Position numbers and translations under genes: made by a program. Shown here one piece after another: positions 33,359 to 41,769 of a DNA stretch of 64,000 nt (position 1 is the first letter of the stretch; each line of letters opens with the position of its first letter). The stretch is from Pseudomonas rhodesiae. GTDB lineage: Bacteria; Pseudomonadota; Gammaproteobacteria; Pseudomonadales; Pseudomonadaceae. Under the pieces are notes generated by a model. It made no database searches, had not been told where the DNA came from, and saw only the letters and a list, made by a program, of their open reading frames with translations. Location of the stretch: positions 248,001 to 312,000 of the forward strand of contig NZ_VFEU01000007.1 in NCBI RefSeq assembly GCF_007858255.1. The letters run 5' to 3'.

Positions 33359-33383
33359 GTGGGAGGGCCAAGCGCTCTCCCAC
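33359..33383. repeat. REP-like palindrome
   Basis: GTGGGAG and CTCCCAC flank GGCCAAGCGCT. The AATGTGGGAGGG start is typical of repeated extragenic palindromes of the P. fluorescens group. It lies between two convergent genes and may help end both transcripts. Confidence 0.6.
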
Positions 33384-33396
33384 CTATGGTTTTGCA

Positions 33397-33936
33397 TCAG
33401 GTCTTCAGTGCCAGCTCGATCAGCTCGTGCAGTTCTTCAACTGCCAACGGCGCGCTCGAGAACAGAATACGAAACACTGTCGGCGCCGCCAGCAGGTTGA
33501 TCAAGCGGTCCACGCTTGGCGCTGTTTCGCCGGGGTAGCGATCGACAATTGTCTGCAACTGCCCGCTCAGAATGCTAACGCAGTAGCCTGGCGTTGGGCT
33601 GCATTGCACGTCGCGCATCATCATGCGCCCCGGTTCCGAACTCATCTCATCCAGGTACTGCTCGGCCCAAGCTCGCAGGTCGCCGCGCAGGCTGCCGGTA
33701 TCGGCCGGCTCGCTGTCCGGGCGCATGCGTGCCACGGCCACATCGGCGAGCAGGGCGGAGAGGTCCCCCCAGCGTCGGTAGATGGTCGACGGCGTCACCC
33801 CGGCGCGCGCGGCAATCATCGGCACAGTCACGCTGGATCGCTCGTGGGCTTCCAATAGTTCACGCACGGCACAATGTACCGATGCTTGTACCCGGGCACT
33901 GCGGCCTCCCGGGCGAAGGCCTTCTTTAATCACCAT
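33397..33936 (-). CDS. TetR/AcrR-family repressor
   Basis: A 179-residue regulator with an N-terminal TetR helix-turn-helix (about 15-62: VPMIAARAGVTPSTIYRRWGDLSALLADV) and a C-terminal ligand/dimer domain of the TetR_C_11 kind. It is divergent from the MFS transporter, with 91 bases between starts that hold a near-palindromic site. It most likely represses that transporter and itself. Confidence 0.88.
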   Translation of the reverse strand: MVIKEGLRPGGRSARVQASVHCAVRELLEAHERSSVTVPMIAARAGVTPSTIYRRWGDLSALLADVAVARMRPDSEPADTGSLRGDLRAWAEQYLDEMSSEPGRMMMRDVQCSPTPGYCVSILSGQLQTIVDRYPGETAPSVDRLINLLAAPTVFRILFSSAPLAVEELHELIELALKT

Positions 33937-33994
33937 GGACGCGACCTTAACACAAAGAATTTGCTTTAAGCGTCGGCGAGTCGCACACTGCGCA

Positions 33995-34013
33995 AAAGCA
34001 AAATATTAGCTTT
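33995..34013. promoter_or_regulatory. Candidate TetR operator
   Basis: AAAGCAAAATATTAGCTTT is a near-perfect dyad centred at 34004 in the short gap between the divergent tetR and MFS genes. A related TTTGCTTTAAGCG lies at about 33960-33972. Binding is inferred from position and symmetry. Confidence 0.5.
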
Positions 34014-34027
34014 AGCGGAGCGTGCCC

Positions 34028-35221
34028 ATGTCCAGTCTCACTTCCCATCGCCCCAGCCTGGTGTTCCTGGCGATCACCTTGCTGACGTTTCTCGCCGCCT
34101 CCAGCGCGCCGACGCCGTTGTATCACCTGTATCAGCAGCACTTGGACTTTTCCGCAGGCATGCTCACGCTGATCTTTGGTGTGTACGCCCTGAGCTTGTT
34201 AGCGGCGCTGCTGACCGTGGGCTCGCTGTCGGATTACCTGGGGCGCAAGCCGGTGATCTTCGCCGCACTGATCCTTGAAATGCTGGCGATGCTGCTGTTT
34301 ATCAATGAAAGCAGTGTGGCCTGGCTGATCGTCGCGCGCACATTACAGGGCTTCGCCACTGGTATGGCCACCGCAGTGCTGGGCGCAGCGCTGCTGGATA
34401 CCGATCACGAACAGGGCCCACTGATCAACAGCCTTGCGCCGTTGCTGGGCATGGCCTGCGGAGCGATGGGCTGCAGCCTGCTGGTGGAGTTCGCGCCATT
34501 TCCGACCCAGTTGATTTACTGGGTGCTGTTCGGCGCGATGCTGCTACAAGCCTTGCTTGTGTTGCGCCTGCCGGAAACCGTCAGTCCCATCGCCGGGGCG
34601 TTGGCGTCGTTGTGGCCTACGTTGCATGTGCCTGCCCAGGCGCGCCGCGCATTGTGGATTGCATTGCCGGTGGATATCGCGGTTTGGGCCATGGGCGGTT
34701 TCTATTTATCCCTGGCGCCTTCTCTGGTGCGGGCGGCGACCGGGTCGACATCGAACCTGATCGGCGGTGGATTGGTGGCGGTGCTGACCGTCAGCGGAGC
34801 GCTGATGATTTACGGCCTGCGCCACCGTGCGGCTGACAAAGTCCTGCGTCTGGGCGCCATGCTGTTGGCGCTGGGCGTGGCGCTGATCCTCGGCGCCGTA
34901 CACACAGCCAGCCTGCCGCTGTTCTTCGTCGCCACCCTGATCGCCGGCAGCGGGTTCGGCGCCGGGTTTCTGGGCGCTGTGCGCAGCGTCGTGCCATTGG
35001 CTCAGCCCCACGAGCGCGCAGGCTTGATGTCGGCGTTTTACGTCCTGAGCTACTTGGCGTTCTGCATACCCTCGTTGTTGGCGGGCACCCTGACGCGCAC
35101 GTTCGGCCTGATCGCCACCACCGACGGCTATGGCGCCTCGTTGATCGTGTTGGCCCTCAGTGCCTTGATGGTGTTGCTGCTCCAGGACTGCACCAGGAGC
35201 CGCGCGACATCCAGTCGGTGA
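34028..35221 (+). CDS. MFS transporter
   Basis: A 398-residue major facilitator with twelve predicted helices and the loop 2-3 motif GSLSDYLGRKPV. It probably belongs to the drug:H+ antiporter group. I chose the ATG at 34028 with CGGAG about 9 bases upstream; a GTG at 34022 is possible. It is divergent from a TetR repressor, the usual layout for an inducible efflux pump. The substrate is unknown. Confidence 0.88.
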   Translation: MSSLTSHRPSLVFLAITLLTFLAASSAPTPLYHLYQQHLDFSAGMLTLIFGVYALSLLAALLTVGSLSDYLGRKPVIFAALILEMLAMLLFINESSVAWLIVARTLQGFATGMATAVLGAALLDTDHEQGPLINSLAPLLGMACGAMGCSLLVEFAPFPTQLIYWVLFGAMLLQALLVLRLPETVSPIAGALASLWPTLHVPAQARRALWIALPVDIAVWAMGGFYLSLAPSLVRAATGSTSNLIGGGLVAVLTVSGALMIYGLRHRAADKVLRLGAMLLALGVALILGAVHTASLPLFFVATLIAGSGFGAGFLGAVRSVVPLAQPHERAGLMSAFYVLSYLAFCIPSLLAGTLTRTFGLIATTDGYGASLIVLALSALMVLLLQDCTRSRATSSR

Positions 35222-35263
35222 TCCGGTCATAATCCGCGACTTCAACAGCCGAAGGGTTCGACG

Positions 35264-35575
35264 ATGAAGATTATCCGCAGCAAAGACTTCACCGGCAGCC
35301 GTGCCTGGGAGGCGCTGGATATCGCCACTATGAACGGCATTACCACCCGTTTGCACTGGACCGATCAACCATACCGCTGGCACATCAACGACGGCGAAGA
35401 AGTATTTGTCGTGCTCGACGGTCGGGTGCTGATGCACTACCGCGATAACGGCTTTGAACAGGTAGCTGAGTTGGCGGTGGGGGACATCTTTTATGCCAGC
35501 GTCGGTACCGAGCATGTCGCCCATCCCCAAGGTCCGGCACGCATCCTGGTGATCGAAAGTGAAGGCAGTGTCTGA
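35264..35575 (+). CDS. Small cupin-domain protein
   Basis: A 103-residue single-cupin protein. The cupin motif 1 region is HWTDQPYRWHINDGEEVFVVLDGRV and motif 2 GDIFYASVGTEHVAHPQGPARIL. Two histidines and a glutamate could bind a metal (H-x-N-x-x-E and a late H). It lies 42 bases after the MFS gene and may be co-transcribed. The enzymatic role is unknown. Confidence 0.85.
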   Translation: MKIIRSKDFTGSRAWEALDIATMNGITTRLHWTDQPYRWHINDGEEVFVVLDGRVLMHYRDNGFEQVAELAVGDIFYASVGTEHVAHPQGPARILVIESEGSV

Positions 35576-35584
35576 TGCTTATCG

Positions 35585-35631
35585 GTTAAATAGATAACAG
35601 TTAGAGAAATTACCCGTTATATAGATATGTG
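35585..35631. promoter_or_regulatory. Two AT-rich direct repeats upstream of the TDT transporter
   Basis: GTTAAATAGATAACAG (35585-35600) and GTTATATAGATATGTG (35616-35631) are similar 16-mers whose starts are 31 bp apart, about three helical turns. They lie 51 bp before the transporter start, in an AT-rich stretch unlike its surroundings. They look like two sites for one activator (for example LysR type). The protein is unknown. Confidence 0.45.
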
Positions 35632-35681
35632 AACAGGTTCTATCATGAAATCAACCTCATAAGAGGAAGAGGACTGACACG

Positions 35682-36830
35682 ATGACCTGCTCCACAACGC
35701 TTAGATATAAACCTTTCAGTCACCTGACCCGGCCTCGGGAAGTGATTCGCCAGTTCACACCCAATTGGTTCGCCGCGACCATGGGCACCGGCGTGCTCGC
35801 GCTGGCCTTGGCCCAATTGCCGGTGGCGCTGCCGGGCCTGCATGTTTTGGCCGAAGCGCTGTGGCTGTTCACCATCGTCTTGTTCATGCTGTTCAGTGGG
35901 CTGTATGCCGCGCGTTGGGTGATGTTCTTCCATGAAGCGCGACGGATCTTCGGGCACTCCACGGTTTCGATGTTCTTCGGCACCATCCCCATGGGCCTGG
36001 CCACGATTCTCAACGGCTTGCTGCTGTTCGGTCTGCCGCGCGGGGGCAGTGCCGTGGTGCCGTTGGCCGAGGTGCTGTGGTGGCTGGATGTGGCTATGGC
36101 CTTGGCCTGCGGCGTGCTGATCCCGTTCATGATGTTCACGCGCCAGGAGCACAGCATCGACCAGATGACCGCCGTGTGGCTGTTGCCCGTGGTCGCCGCC
36201 GAGGTCGCTGCTGCCAGTGGTGGGCTGTTGGCGCCGCACCTGGCCGATGCCCATTCGCAACTGGTGATGTTGGTGACCAGCTACGTGCTGTGGGCGTTTT
36301 CCCTGCCGGTGGCATTCAGCATCCTGACCATTCTGATGCTGCGCATGGCCTTGCACAAACTGCCCCACGCCAACATGGCCGCATCCAGCTGGCTGGCCTT
36401 AGGTCCCATCGGCACCGGCGCCCTCGGCATGTTGCTGCTGGGGGGCGATGCACCGGCGATCTTCGCCGCCAACGGCTTGCCAGGCATCGGTGACATCGCC
36501 AACGGCCTCGGCATGGTGGCCGGTATTACGCTGTGGGGCTTCGGTTTGTGGTGGATGCTGATCGCCGTGTTGATCACGCTGCGTTACCTGCGCGCCGAAA
36601 TCCCCTTCAACCTGGGCTGGTGGGGCTTTACCTTCCCTCTGGGGGTGTACGCATTGACCACTCTGAAACTGGCGAACGTGTTGCACTTGGCGTTCTTCAA
36701 TGTAGTGGGCAGCGTGCTGGTGGCGGCGTTGGCATGGATGTGGTTGATCGTGACCAAGCGCACCGTGGTGGGGGCCTATAAAGGTGAGCTTTTTGTTTCA
36801 CCGTGTATTGCAGGATTAGGGAATAAGTAA
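35682..36830 (+). CDS. TDT/SLAC1-family transporter
   Basis: A 382-residue membrane protein with about ten hydrophobic helices and the family start FTPNWFAATMGTGVLALAL. The TDT family includes tellurite/dicarboxylate transporters (TehA, Mae1) and sulfite exporters (Ssu1). The GFGLWW and NLGWWGFTFPLGVYALTT segments are typical. The substrate cannot be called. It is a single-gene unit with paired repeats upstream and a hairpin downstream. Confidence 0.88.
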   Translation: MTCSTTLRYKPFSHLTRPREVIRQFTPNWFAATMGTGVLALALAQLPVALPGLHVLAEALWLFTIVLFMLFSGLYAARWVMFFHEARRIFGHSTVSMFFGTIPMGLATILNGLLLFGLPRGGSAVVPLAEVLWWLDVAMALACGVLIPFMMFTRQEHSIDQMTAVWLLPVVAAEVAAASGGLLAPHLADAHSQLVMLVTSYVLWAFSLPVAFSILTILMLRMALHKLPHANMAASSWLALGPIGTGALGMLLLGGDAPAIFAANGLPGIGDIANGLGMVAGITLWGFGLWWMLIAVLITLRYLRAEIPFNLGWWGFTFPLGVYALTTLKLANVLHLAFFNVVGSVLVAALAWMWLIVTKRTVVGAYKGELFVSPCIAGLGNK

Positions 36831-36848
36831 CCAGGATTAGGTAAAGTC

Positions 36849-36880
36849 GTGGCCTGATAATCGATAAGCCTTCAGGCCAC
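36849..36880 (+). terminator. Hairpin after the TDT transporter
   Basis: GTGGCCTGA and TCAGGCCAC are a 9-bp stem with a 14-base loop, 19 bases before the next start. There is no strong T-tract. Confidence 0.5.
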
Positions 36881-36898
36881 GCAGGAACACGGACGACG

Positions 36899-38773
36899 AT
36901 GAGCCATCCTTCCCAATTCACCTTGCTGCGCACTCGGCGATTTTTGCCGTTTTTCATCACCCAGTTGTTGGGTGCGTTCAACGACAACATCTTCAAGCAA
37001 TCGCTGATCCTGGCGATCCTCTACAAACTCGCAATCGACGGCGATCGCGCCATTTGGGTCAACCTGTGCGCGCTGCTGTTTATTCTGCCGTTCTTCCTGT
37101 TCTCGGCGCTGGCCGGGCAGTTCGGCGAAAAATTCAATAAGGACGCGCTGATTCGGGTGATCAAGATCGCCGAGATCGTGATCATGGCCGTGGGCGCCAC
37201 CGGTTTTTTGTTCAACCACCTGGAATTGATGCTGCTGGCGCTGTTCGCCATGGGCACGCACTCGGCGCTGTTCGGCCCGGTGAAGTATTCGATCATGCCC
37301 CAGGCATTGCGCGACGACGAGTTGGTCGGCGGTAACGGCCTGGTGGAAATGGGCACCTTCCTGGCGATCCTGGCGGGCACTATCGGCGCTGGGATCATGA
37401 TGTCGTCCACCCATTACGCCAAGGTGGTGTCGGTGGCGATTGTCGGCGTGGCGGTGCTGGGTTACCTGGCCAGCCGCAGCATCCCGCGCGCGGCGGCCTC
37501 CACGCCGCAATTGCGCCTGAACTGGAATATCTTCAGCCAATCGTGGGCCACCTTGCGCATGGGCCTGGGGCAAACGCCGGCGGTGTCGCGCTCGATTGTA
37601 GGCAACTCGTGGTTCTGGTTTGTCGGCGCGATCTACCTGACGCAAATCCCGGCCTATGCCAAGGAGTGGCTGTACGGCGACGAAACCGTGGTGACGCTGA
37701 TTCTTACCGTGTTTTCGGTGGGCATCGCCCTGGGTTCGATGCTGTGCGAAAAGCTCTCCGGCCGTAAGGTGGAAATTGGTCTGGTGCCGTTCGGATCATT
37801 CGGCCTGACGGTGTTCGGCCTGTTGCTGTGGTGGCATTCCGGCGGCTTCCCGCAGAACGTCCAGGCCAACGATTGGCTGGCGGTGCTCAGCTACGGGCAG
37901 GCCTGGTGGGTACTGGCGGATATTCTCGGCCTGGGTGTGTTCGGCGGTTTCTATATCGTGCCGCTGTATGCGTTGATCCAGTCGCGCACGGTTGAACATG
38001 AGCGCGCACGGGTGATCGCCGCCAACAACATCCTCAATGCGCTGTTCATGGTGGTGTCGGCGCTGGTGTCGATTCTGCTGTTGAGCGTGGCCAAGCTGTC
38101 GATTCCGCAGCTGTTCCTGGTGGTGTCGCTGCTCAATATCGCGGTCAATACCTACATCTTCCGAATCGTCCCCGAGTTCACCATGCGCTTCATGATCTGG
38201 CTGCTCAGCCATTCCATGTACCGCGTGGAGCACCGCAACCTGCAGGCCATCCCGGACGAAGGCGCGGCGTTACTGGTGTGCAATCATGTGTCGTTTGTCG
38301 ATGCGCTGCTGATCGGTGGCGCGGTGCGTCGGCCGATTCGTTTTGTCATGTACTACAAGATCTACCGTTTGCCGGTGCTCAACTTTATCTTCCGCACCGC
38401 CGGGGCGATTCCGATTGCCGGGCGCAACGAAGATATCCAGATCTATGAGCAAGCCTTCAAGCGGATTGCCGAGTACCTGAAAGAAGGGGAGTTGGTGTGT
38501 ATCTTTCCGGAGGGCAAGCTGACCGCCGATGGTGATATGAATGAGTTTCGCGGTGGTGTGACGCGCATTCTGGAAGAGACGGCGGTGCCGGTGATTCCCA
38601 TGGCGTTGCAGGGGTTATGGGGCAGTTTCTTCAGTCGCGATCCGAATAAAGGCTTCTTCCATCGCATCTGGTCGCGGGTGGTGCTGGTGGCCGGCGAGCC
38701 GGTTGCGGTGGAGGCGGCTACACCTGCGCAGTTGCAGGAAGTGGTAGCGGGACTGCGCGGCACGGTCCGTTAG
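36899..38773 (+). CDS. LplT-like MFS flippase fused to a PlsC acyltransferase
   Basis: A 624-residue fusion. Residues 1 to about 410 form an MFS domain of the lysophospholipid transporter type (FFITQLLGAFNDNIFKQ, FSALAGQFGEKF, HSALFGPVKYSIMPQ). Residues about 430-620 are a PlsC acyltransferase with HxxxxD (CNHVSFVDALLI) and the FPEGKLT motif. The enterobacterial system has LplT plus Aas, an acyltransferase joined to an acyl-ACP synthetase. Here the synthetase part is absent and the gene stops after PlsC. It should flip lysophospholipids inward and re-acylate them at the inner membrane. It corresponds to PA3267 from memory. Confidence 0.9.
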   Translation: MSHPSQFTLLRTRRFLPFFITQLLGAFNDNIFKQSLILAILYKLAIDGDRAIWVNLCALLFILPFFLFSALAGQFGEKFNKDALIRVIKIAEIVIMAVGATGFLFNHLELMLLALFAMGTHSALFGPVKYSIMPQALRDDELVGGNGLVEMGTFLAILAGTIGAGIMMSSTHYAKVVSVAIVGVAVLGYLASRSIPRAAASTPQLRLNWNIFSQSWATLRMGLGQTPAVSRSIVGNSWFWFVGAIYLTQIPAYAKEWLYGDETVVTLILTVFSVGIALGSMLCEKLSGRKVEIGLVPFGSFGLTVFGLLLWWHSGGFPQNVQANDWLAVLSYGQAWWVLADILGLGVFGGFYIVPLYALIQSRTVEHERARVIAANNILNALFMVVSALVSILLLSVAKLSIPQLFLVVSLLNIAVNTYIFRIVPEFTMRFMIWLLSHSMYRVEHRNLQAIPDEGAALLVCNHVSFVDALLIGGAVRRPIRFVMYYKIYRLPVLNFIFRTAGAIPIAGRNEDIQIYEQAFKRIAEYLKEGELVCIFPEGKLTADGDMNEFRGGVTRILEETAVPVIPMALQGLWGSFFSRDPNKGFFHRIWSRVVLVAGEPVAVEAATPAQLQEVVAGLRGTVR

Positions 38774-38788
38774 ATTTGTACGGCTAAT

Positions 38789-38828
38789 CAGCGCTTACCG
38801 CGGTCGGGTTTGCCCACGGTAAGCGCTG
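38789..38828. terminator. Bidirectional terminator between convergent genes
   Basis: A perfect 12-bp stem (CAGCGCTTACCG/CGGTAAGCGCTG) with a 16-base loop lies between the convergent lplT-plsC fusion and gdx genes. Confidence 0.7.
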
Positions 38829-38833
38829 GCGAC

Positions 38834-39148
38834 CTAGGTGCTGAGCTTGAGACCAATCAACCCGAAGATGATCAATGCCACGCTGGCCAGCCGGAACAAC
38901 GCCATGGATTCGCCAAACAGGATAATCCCGGCGATGACCGTCCCGACGGCACCCACGCCCGTCCATACGGCATAGGCAGTACCCAGCGGCAGCTCTTTTA
39001 CGGCCAGCCCCAGCAGGCCAAGGCTCACGGCCATGGCGGCAAGCGTCAGGACGGTGGGCAGCGGCTTACTGAAACCATCGGTGTACTTCAAGCCGACGGC
39101 CCAGCCCACTTCGAACAACCCGGCAAAAAAAAGAATGATCCAAGACAT
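38834..39148 (-). CDS. gdx: SMR-family guanidinium exporter
   Basis: A 104-residue, four-helix small multidrug resistance protein of the Gdx/SugE subtype. It has the start [21 protein letters not shown] with the essential glutamate E13, [16 protein letters not shown] in helix 3 and the final helix [17 protein letters not shown]. Gdx proteins expel guanidinium in exchange for protons as antiparallel dimers. The guanidine-II riboswitch in the leader strongly supports this function over general quaternary-ammonium efflux. AAGGGG lies about 7 bases upstream of the ATG. Confidence 0.93.
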   Translation of the reverse strand: MSWIILFFAGLFEVGWAVGLKYTDGFSKPLPTVLTLAAMAVSLGLLGLAVKELPLGTAYAVWTGVGAVGTVIAGIILFGESMALFRLASVALIIFGLIGLKLST

Positions 39149-39168
39149 GGGTAACCCCTTCTGTGGAT

Positions 39169-39219
39169 GGGGTCGTCCCCGGAATTGGCGCTTGGAAGCG
39201 TCGCGGGGTCGTCCCCGCG
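39169..39219 (-). ncRNA. Guanidine-II (mini-ykkC) riboswitch
   Basis: Read on the minus strand, two hairpins share the loop ACGA in the form GGGG-ACGA-CCCC. The upstream one (39202-39219) is extended to CGCGGGG/CCCCGCG and the downstream one (39169-39180) has a four-base stem. The linker is 21 nt. This is exactly the two-hairpin mini-ykkC architecture, which binds guanidinium and usually exposes the ribosome site when bound. The ribosome site and ATG of gdx (39148) follow within about 20 bases. Confidence 0.93.
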
Positions 39220-39253
39220 AAGGGCGTTAGAGTGCCGAACATCGATCACGCGA

Positions 39254-40219
39254 TCAAGTTGGCGGGGTGCTCTCCAGTGGGAGACGGTCTTGCGCTTCGC
39301 TCATCCGGCGGAAGTAAGTCGACAGCAATGCCCCGGAAATATTGTGCCAGACGCTGAACAGCGCGCTCGGCACCGCCGCCAATGGCGAGAAGTGCGCGCT
39401 GGCCAGCGCGGCGCCCAGCCCGGAGTTTTGCATGCCCACCTCCAGCGCCAGGGATTTGCGTTGTGCCAAGGGCAGTTTGAACAGGCGACCGGTGAAGTAA
39501 CCCAGCAAGTAGCCGAAGCTGTTATGCAGCATCACCACTGCCATGATCAACAGGCCCGACTCGGCAATCTTGGCCTGGCTCGCCGCAACCACCGCCGCGA
39601 CGATCGTCACGATGCTGATCACCGACACCAGCGGCAGTACCTCCACCGCATGGCGCACGCGCTCACCAAGCACGCGTTGCGCCACCACGCCGAGCACGAT
39701 CGGCAGCAGCACCACTTGCAGGATCGACCAGAACAGCTCCATGAACGACACCGGCAACCAGGCTGACGCCAGTAACCAGATCAGCGCCGGCGTCAGCAGC
39801 GGGGCGAGGAGGGTGGTGACGCCGGCGATGGCCACCGACAACGCCAGATCGCCACGGGCCAGCCAGGTCATGACGTTGGACGAGGTACCGCTTGGGCAGC
39901 AGCCCACCAGGATCACACCGACGGCAATCTCCGGCGGCAGATGAAACACCTGGCACAACAACCAGGCCACGCCGGGCATGATCACAAAGTGCGCCACCAC
40001 GCCCAGCGCCACGCGCCATGGGTGCCGGGCGACTTCAGCGAAGTCATCCAGCTTCAGGGTCAGCCCCATACCGAACATCACCAGCCCCAGTAACGGCACG
40101 ATGGCGCTTTTCAGGCCAATGAACCAGGACGGTTCGAAGAACGCCACAACGGCGAAAATCAACACCCAATAGGCGAAGGTATTGCCGACGAAGCGGCTCA
40201 GGCTGGCGAGGGCGCGCAT
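39254..40219 (-). CDS. Bile acid:sodium symporter (BASS)-family transporter
   Basis: A 321-residue inner-membrane protein with 9-10 hydrophobic helices and the family signature regions GVILVGCCPSGTSSNVMTWLARGDLALSVA and ALEVGMQNSGLGAAL, whose discontinuous-helix residues bind sodium and substrate. The substrate is unknown (organic acids, pantothenate or sulfonates are transported by relatives). The gene ends 35 bases upstream of the riboswitch and may share a transcript with gdx, but the riboswitch would still govern gdx translation. Confidence 0.9.
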   Translation of the reverse strand: MRALASLSRFVGNTFAYWVLIFAVVAFFEPSWFIGLKSAIVPLLGLVMFGMGLTLKLDDFAEVARHPWRVALGVVAHFVIMPGVAWLLCQVFHLPPEIAVGVILVGCCPSGTSSNVMTWLARGDLALSVAIAGVTTLLAPLLTPALIWLLASAWLPVSFMELFWSILQVVLLPIVLGVVAQRVLGERVRHAVEVLPLVSVISIVTIVAAVVAASQAKIAESGLLIMAVVMLHNSFGYLLGYFTGRLFKLPLAQRKSLALEVGMQNSGLGAALASAHFSPLAAVPSALFSVWHNISGALLSTYFRRMSEAQDRLPLESTPPT

Positions 40220-40269
40220 GGGAATGTCCTTTTTCGTTGGTCTTTTTTTGAGGGGTTGATACGGTCAAA

Positions 40270-40336
40270 TGTGGGAGGAGGCTTGCCCGCGATCGCACTG
40301 TGTCAGCCAATGAATAAGTTGACCGACACAGCGCAA
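40270..40336. repeat. REP-type extragenic repeat
   Basis: TGTGGGAGGAGGCTTGCCCGCGAT followed by CTGTGTCAGCCAATGAATAAGTTGACCGACACAG, an imperfect stem. This layout (TGTGGGAGG-GGCTTGCCC, then a TGTGTCAG...TGACACA hairpin) is the common repeat between genes of P. fluorescens-group genomes and supports that assignment. Confidence 0.7.
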
Positions 40337-40378
40337 TCCAGAACACGCGCCCCTAACGCCTCCCGAACCTCACACGGC

Positions 40379-41299
40379 TTAGATGCCCTGCGGGGTCTCT
40401 TCTCCGCCCAGCGCTTCGATCAGCGCCGGCAGGAAGTCGCCGAAGGTCAGCATCATCAGGGTAAAGCTGGCATCCAACTGGCCCAGGGCTTCGTCGCCGC
40501 CGTCCTGTTCCGCCTGGTCCTGCAGCAGGTCTTCGAACTTCAGGCGCTTGACGGTCATTTTGTCGTCGAGCATGAAGGACAATTTGTCTTGCCAGGCCAG
40601 GGCCAACTGAGTCACGACTTTGCCGGTGGTCAGATGCAGCTGGATTTCTTCGCTGGTCAGGTCCTGACGCTTGCAACGCACGATGCCGCCGTCTTCGTGA
40701 GTGTCGCGCAGCTCGCACTCGTCGAGGACGAAGAAGTCATCGGCCGGTCTCTGGGTGGTGACCCAGTCGGTCATGATGGCGGTCGGTGCGGTTTTCACCG
40801 TCAGCGGACGTACCGGCAGGGTGCCGATCACTTCACGCAGGGTGGAGAGCAGATCTTCGGCGCGCTTGGGGCTGGCCGAGTTCACCAGGATCAGACCCTG
40901 TTTCGGCGCGATGGCGGCAAAGGTCGACGAGCGACGAATAAATGCGCGGGGCAGGAAGGCCTGGATGATCTCATCCTTGATCTGGTCGCGTTCTTTCTTA
41001 TAGACCTTGCGCATCTGCTCGGCCTCGATCTCTTCGACTTTCTCCTTGAGCGCATCGCGCACCACGCTGCCCGGCAGAATGCGTTCTTCCTTGCGCGCGG
41101 CGATCAGCAGGAAGTCACCGCTGACGTGCACCAGGGGCGCATCTTCACCTTTGCCGAACGGGGCGACAAAACCGTAAGTGGTCAACTCCTGGCTTGCACA
41201 TGGGCGCGCCAGCTTGGTGGCCATGGCCGCTTCCAACGCCTCGGCATCAACAGGCAGATCTTGGGTCAGGCGATAGATAAGCAGGTTCTTGAACCACAT
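40379..41299 (-). CDS. rdgC: Recombination-associated protein RdgC
   Basis: A 306-residue ring-forming DNA-binding protein with the family start [26 protein letters not shown] and the conserved [25 protein letters not shown] region. Its length is exactly typical. RdgC coats double-stranded DNA and restrains RecA. It lies next to the tRNA-Val/tRNA-Asp genes, matching PA3263. Confidence 0.96.
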   Translation of the reverse strand: MWFKNLLIYRLTQDLPVDAEALEAAMATKLARPCASQELTTYGFVAPFGKGEDAPLVHVSGDFLLIAARKEERILPGSVVRDALKEKVEEIEAEQMRKVYKKERDQIKDEIIQAFLPRAFIRRSSTFAAIAPKQGLILVNSASPKRAEDLLSTLREVIGTLPVRPLTVKTAPTAIMTDWVTTQRPADDFFVLDECELRDTHEDGGIVRCKRQDLTSEEIQLHLTTGKVVTQLALAWQDKLSFMLDDKMTVKRLKFEDLLQDQAEQDGGDEALGQLDASFTLMMLTFGDFLPALIEALGGEETPQGI

Positions 41300-41409
41300 G
41301 GGGTGAGTCTCTCCTTTATACAAAGGGGGGCATTATTCTCTTCATATCGCGCCAGGCCAACCCTGCCTAAGCCATTGGAAGCTATCAAAAAAAAGATTTA
41401 AGAAAGTGC

Positions 41410-41438
41410 TTGCCAGACTTAGGGGCGCTCCGTAGAAT
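41410..41438 (+). promoter_or_regulatory. Promoter of tRNA-Val/tRNA-Asp copy 1
   Basis: TTGCCA (41410-41415), 17-bp spacer, TAGAAT (41433-41438), followed by a GC-rich discriminator typical of stable-RNA promoters, 20 bases before the tRNA. Confidence 0.7.
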
Positions 41439-41458
41439 GCGCGCCACACCGAAACGAA

Positions 41459-41534
41459 GGGTGATTAGCTCAGCTGGGAGAGCATCTGCCTTACAAGCAG
41501 AGGGTCGGCGGTTCGATCCCGTCATCACCCACCA
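41459..41534 (+). tRNA. tRNA-Val (anticodon TAC), copy 1
   Basis: 76 bases with complete cloverleaf elements (GGGTGATTAGCTCAGCTGGGAG, anticodon loop CTTACAA, TTCGATC arm) and encoded CCA. Identical to the copy at 45992. Confidence 0.97.
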
Positions 41535-41553
41535 TTCGCTTCAAGTGTTACGC

Positions 41554-41630
41554 GCAGCGGTAGTTCAGTCGGTTAGAATACCGGCCTGTCACGCCGGGGG
41601 TCGCGGGTTCGAGTCCCGTCCGCTGCGCCA
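41554..41630 (+). tRNA. tRNA-Asp (anticodon GTC), copy 1
   Basis: 77 bases, anticodon loop CTGTCAC, TTCGAGTCC arm, encoded CCA. The acceptor stem reads GCAGCGG/CCGCTGC instead of the common GGAGCGG/CCGCTCC, a compensated pair change. Identical to the copy at 46087. Confidence 0.97.
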
Positions 41631-41670
41631 TATTCGGTAACCTGGAACACTGAACGCCAGGTCACCACAG

Positions 41671-41697
41671 AAAGCCCGCTCATTGAGCGGGCTTTTT
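41671..41697 (+). terminator. Terminator of tRNA pair, copy 1
   Basis: AAGCCCGCTCA/TGAGCGGGCTT followed by TTT. Confidence 0.85.
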
Positions 41698-41721
41698 GCT
41701 GTCTGGACTTTGCATAAACTG

Positions 41722-41759
41722 AAAAACGCCGCCGATCAGGTTTGATCAGCGGCGTTTTT
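41722..41759 (-). terminator. Terminator of the siderophore receptor gene
   Basis: AAAAACGCCGCCGATCA and TGATCAGCGGCGTTTTT pair around GGTT (one unpaired base per arm). T-runs occur on both strands. It lies 10 bases past the receptor stop. Confidence 0.85.
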
Positions 41760-41769
41760 TATTGGGGCT

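Larger units (their letters stand above)
41445..41708 (+). repeat. Direct repeat, copy 1 (tRNA-Val/tRNA-Asp unit)
   Basis: About 260 bp, almost identical to 45977-46240. The identity includes both tRNAs, their spacer and the terminator and stops on both sides outside the transcription unit. The only differences are a few bases near the ends and one in the 3' leader (GGAACAC versus GGACCAC). The two copies flank the receptor/FecR/FecI islet. Confidence 0.9.
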
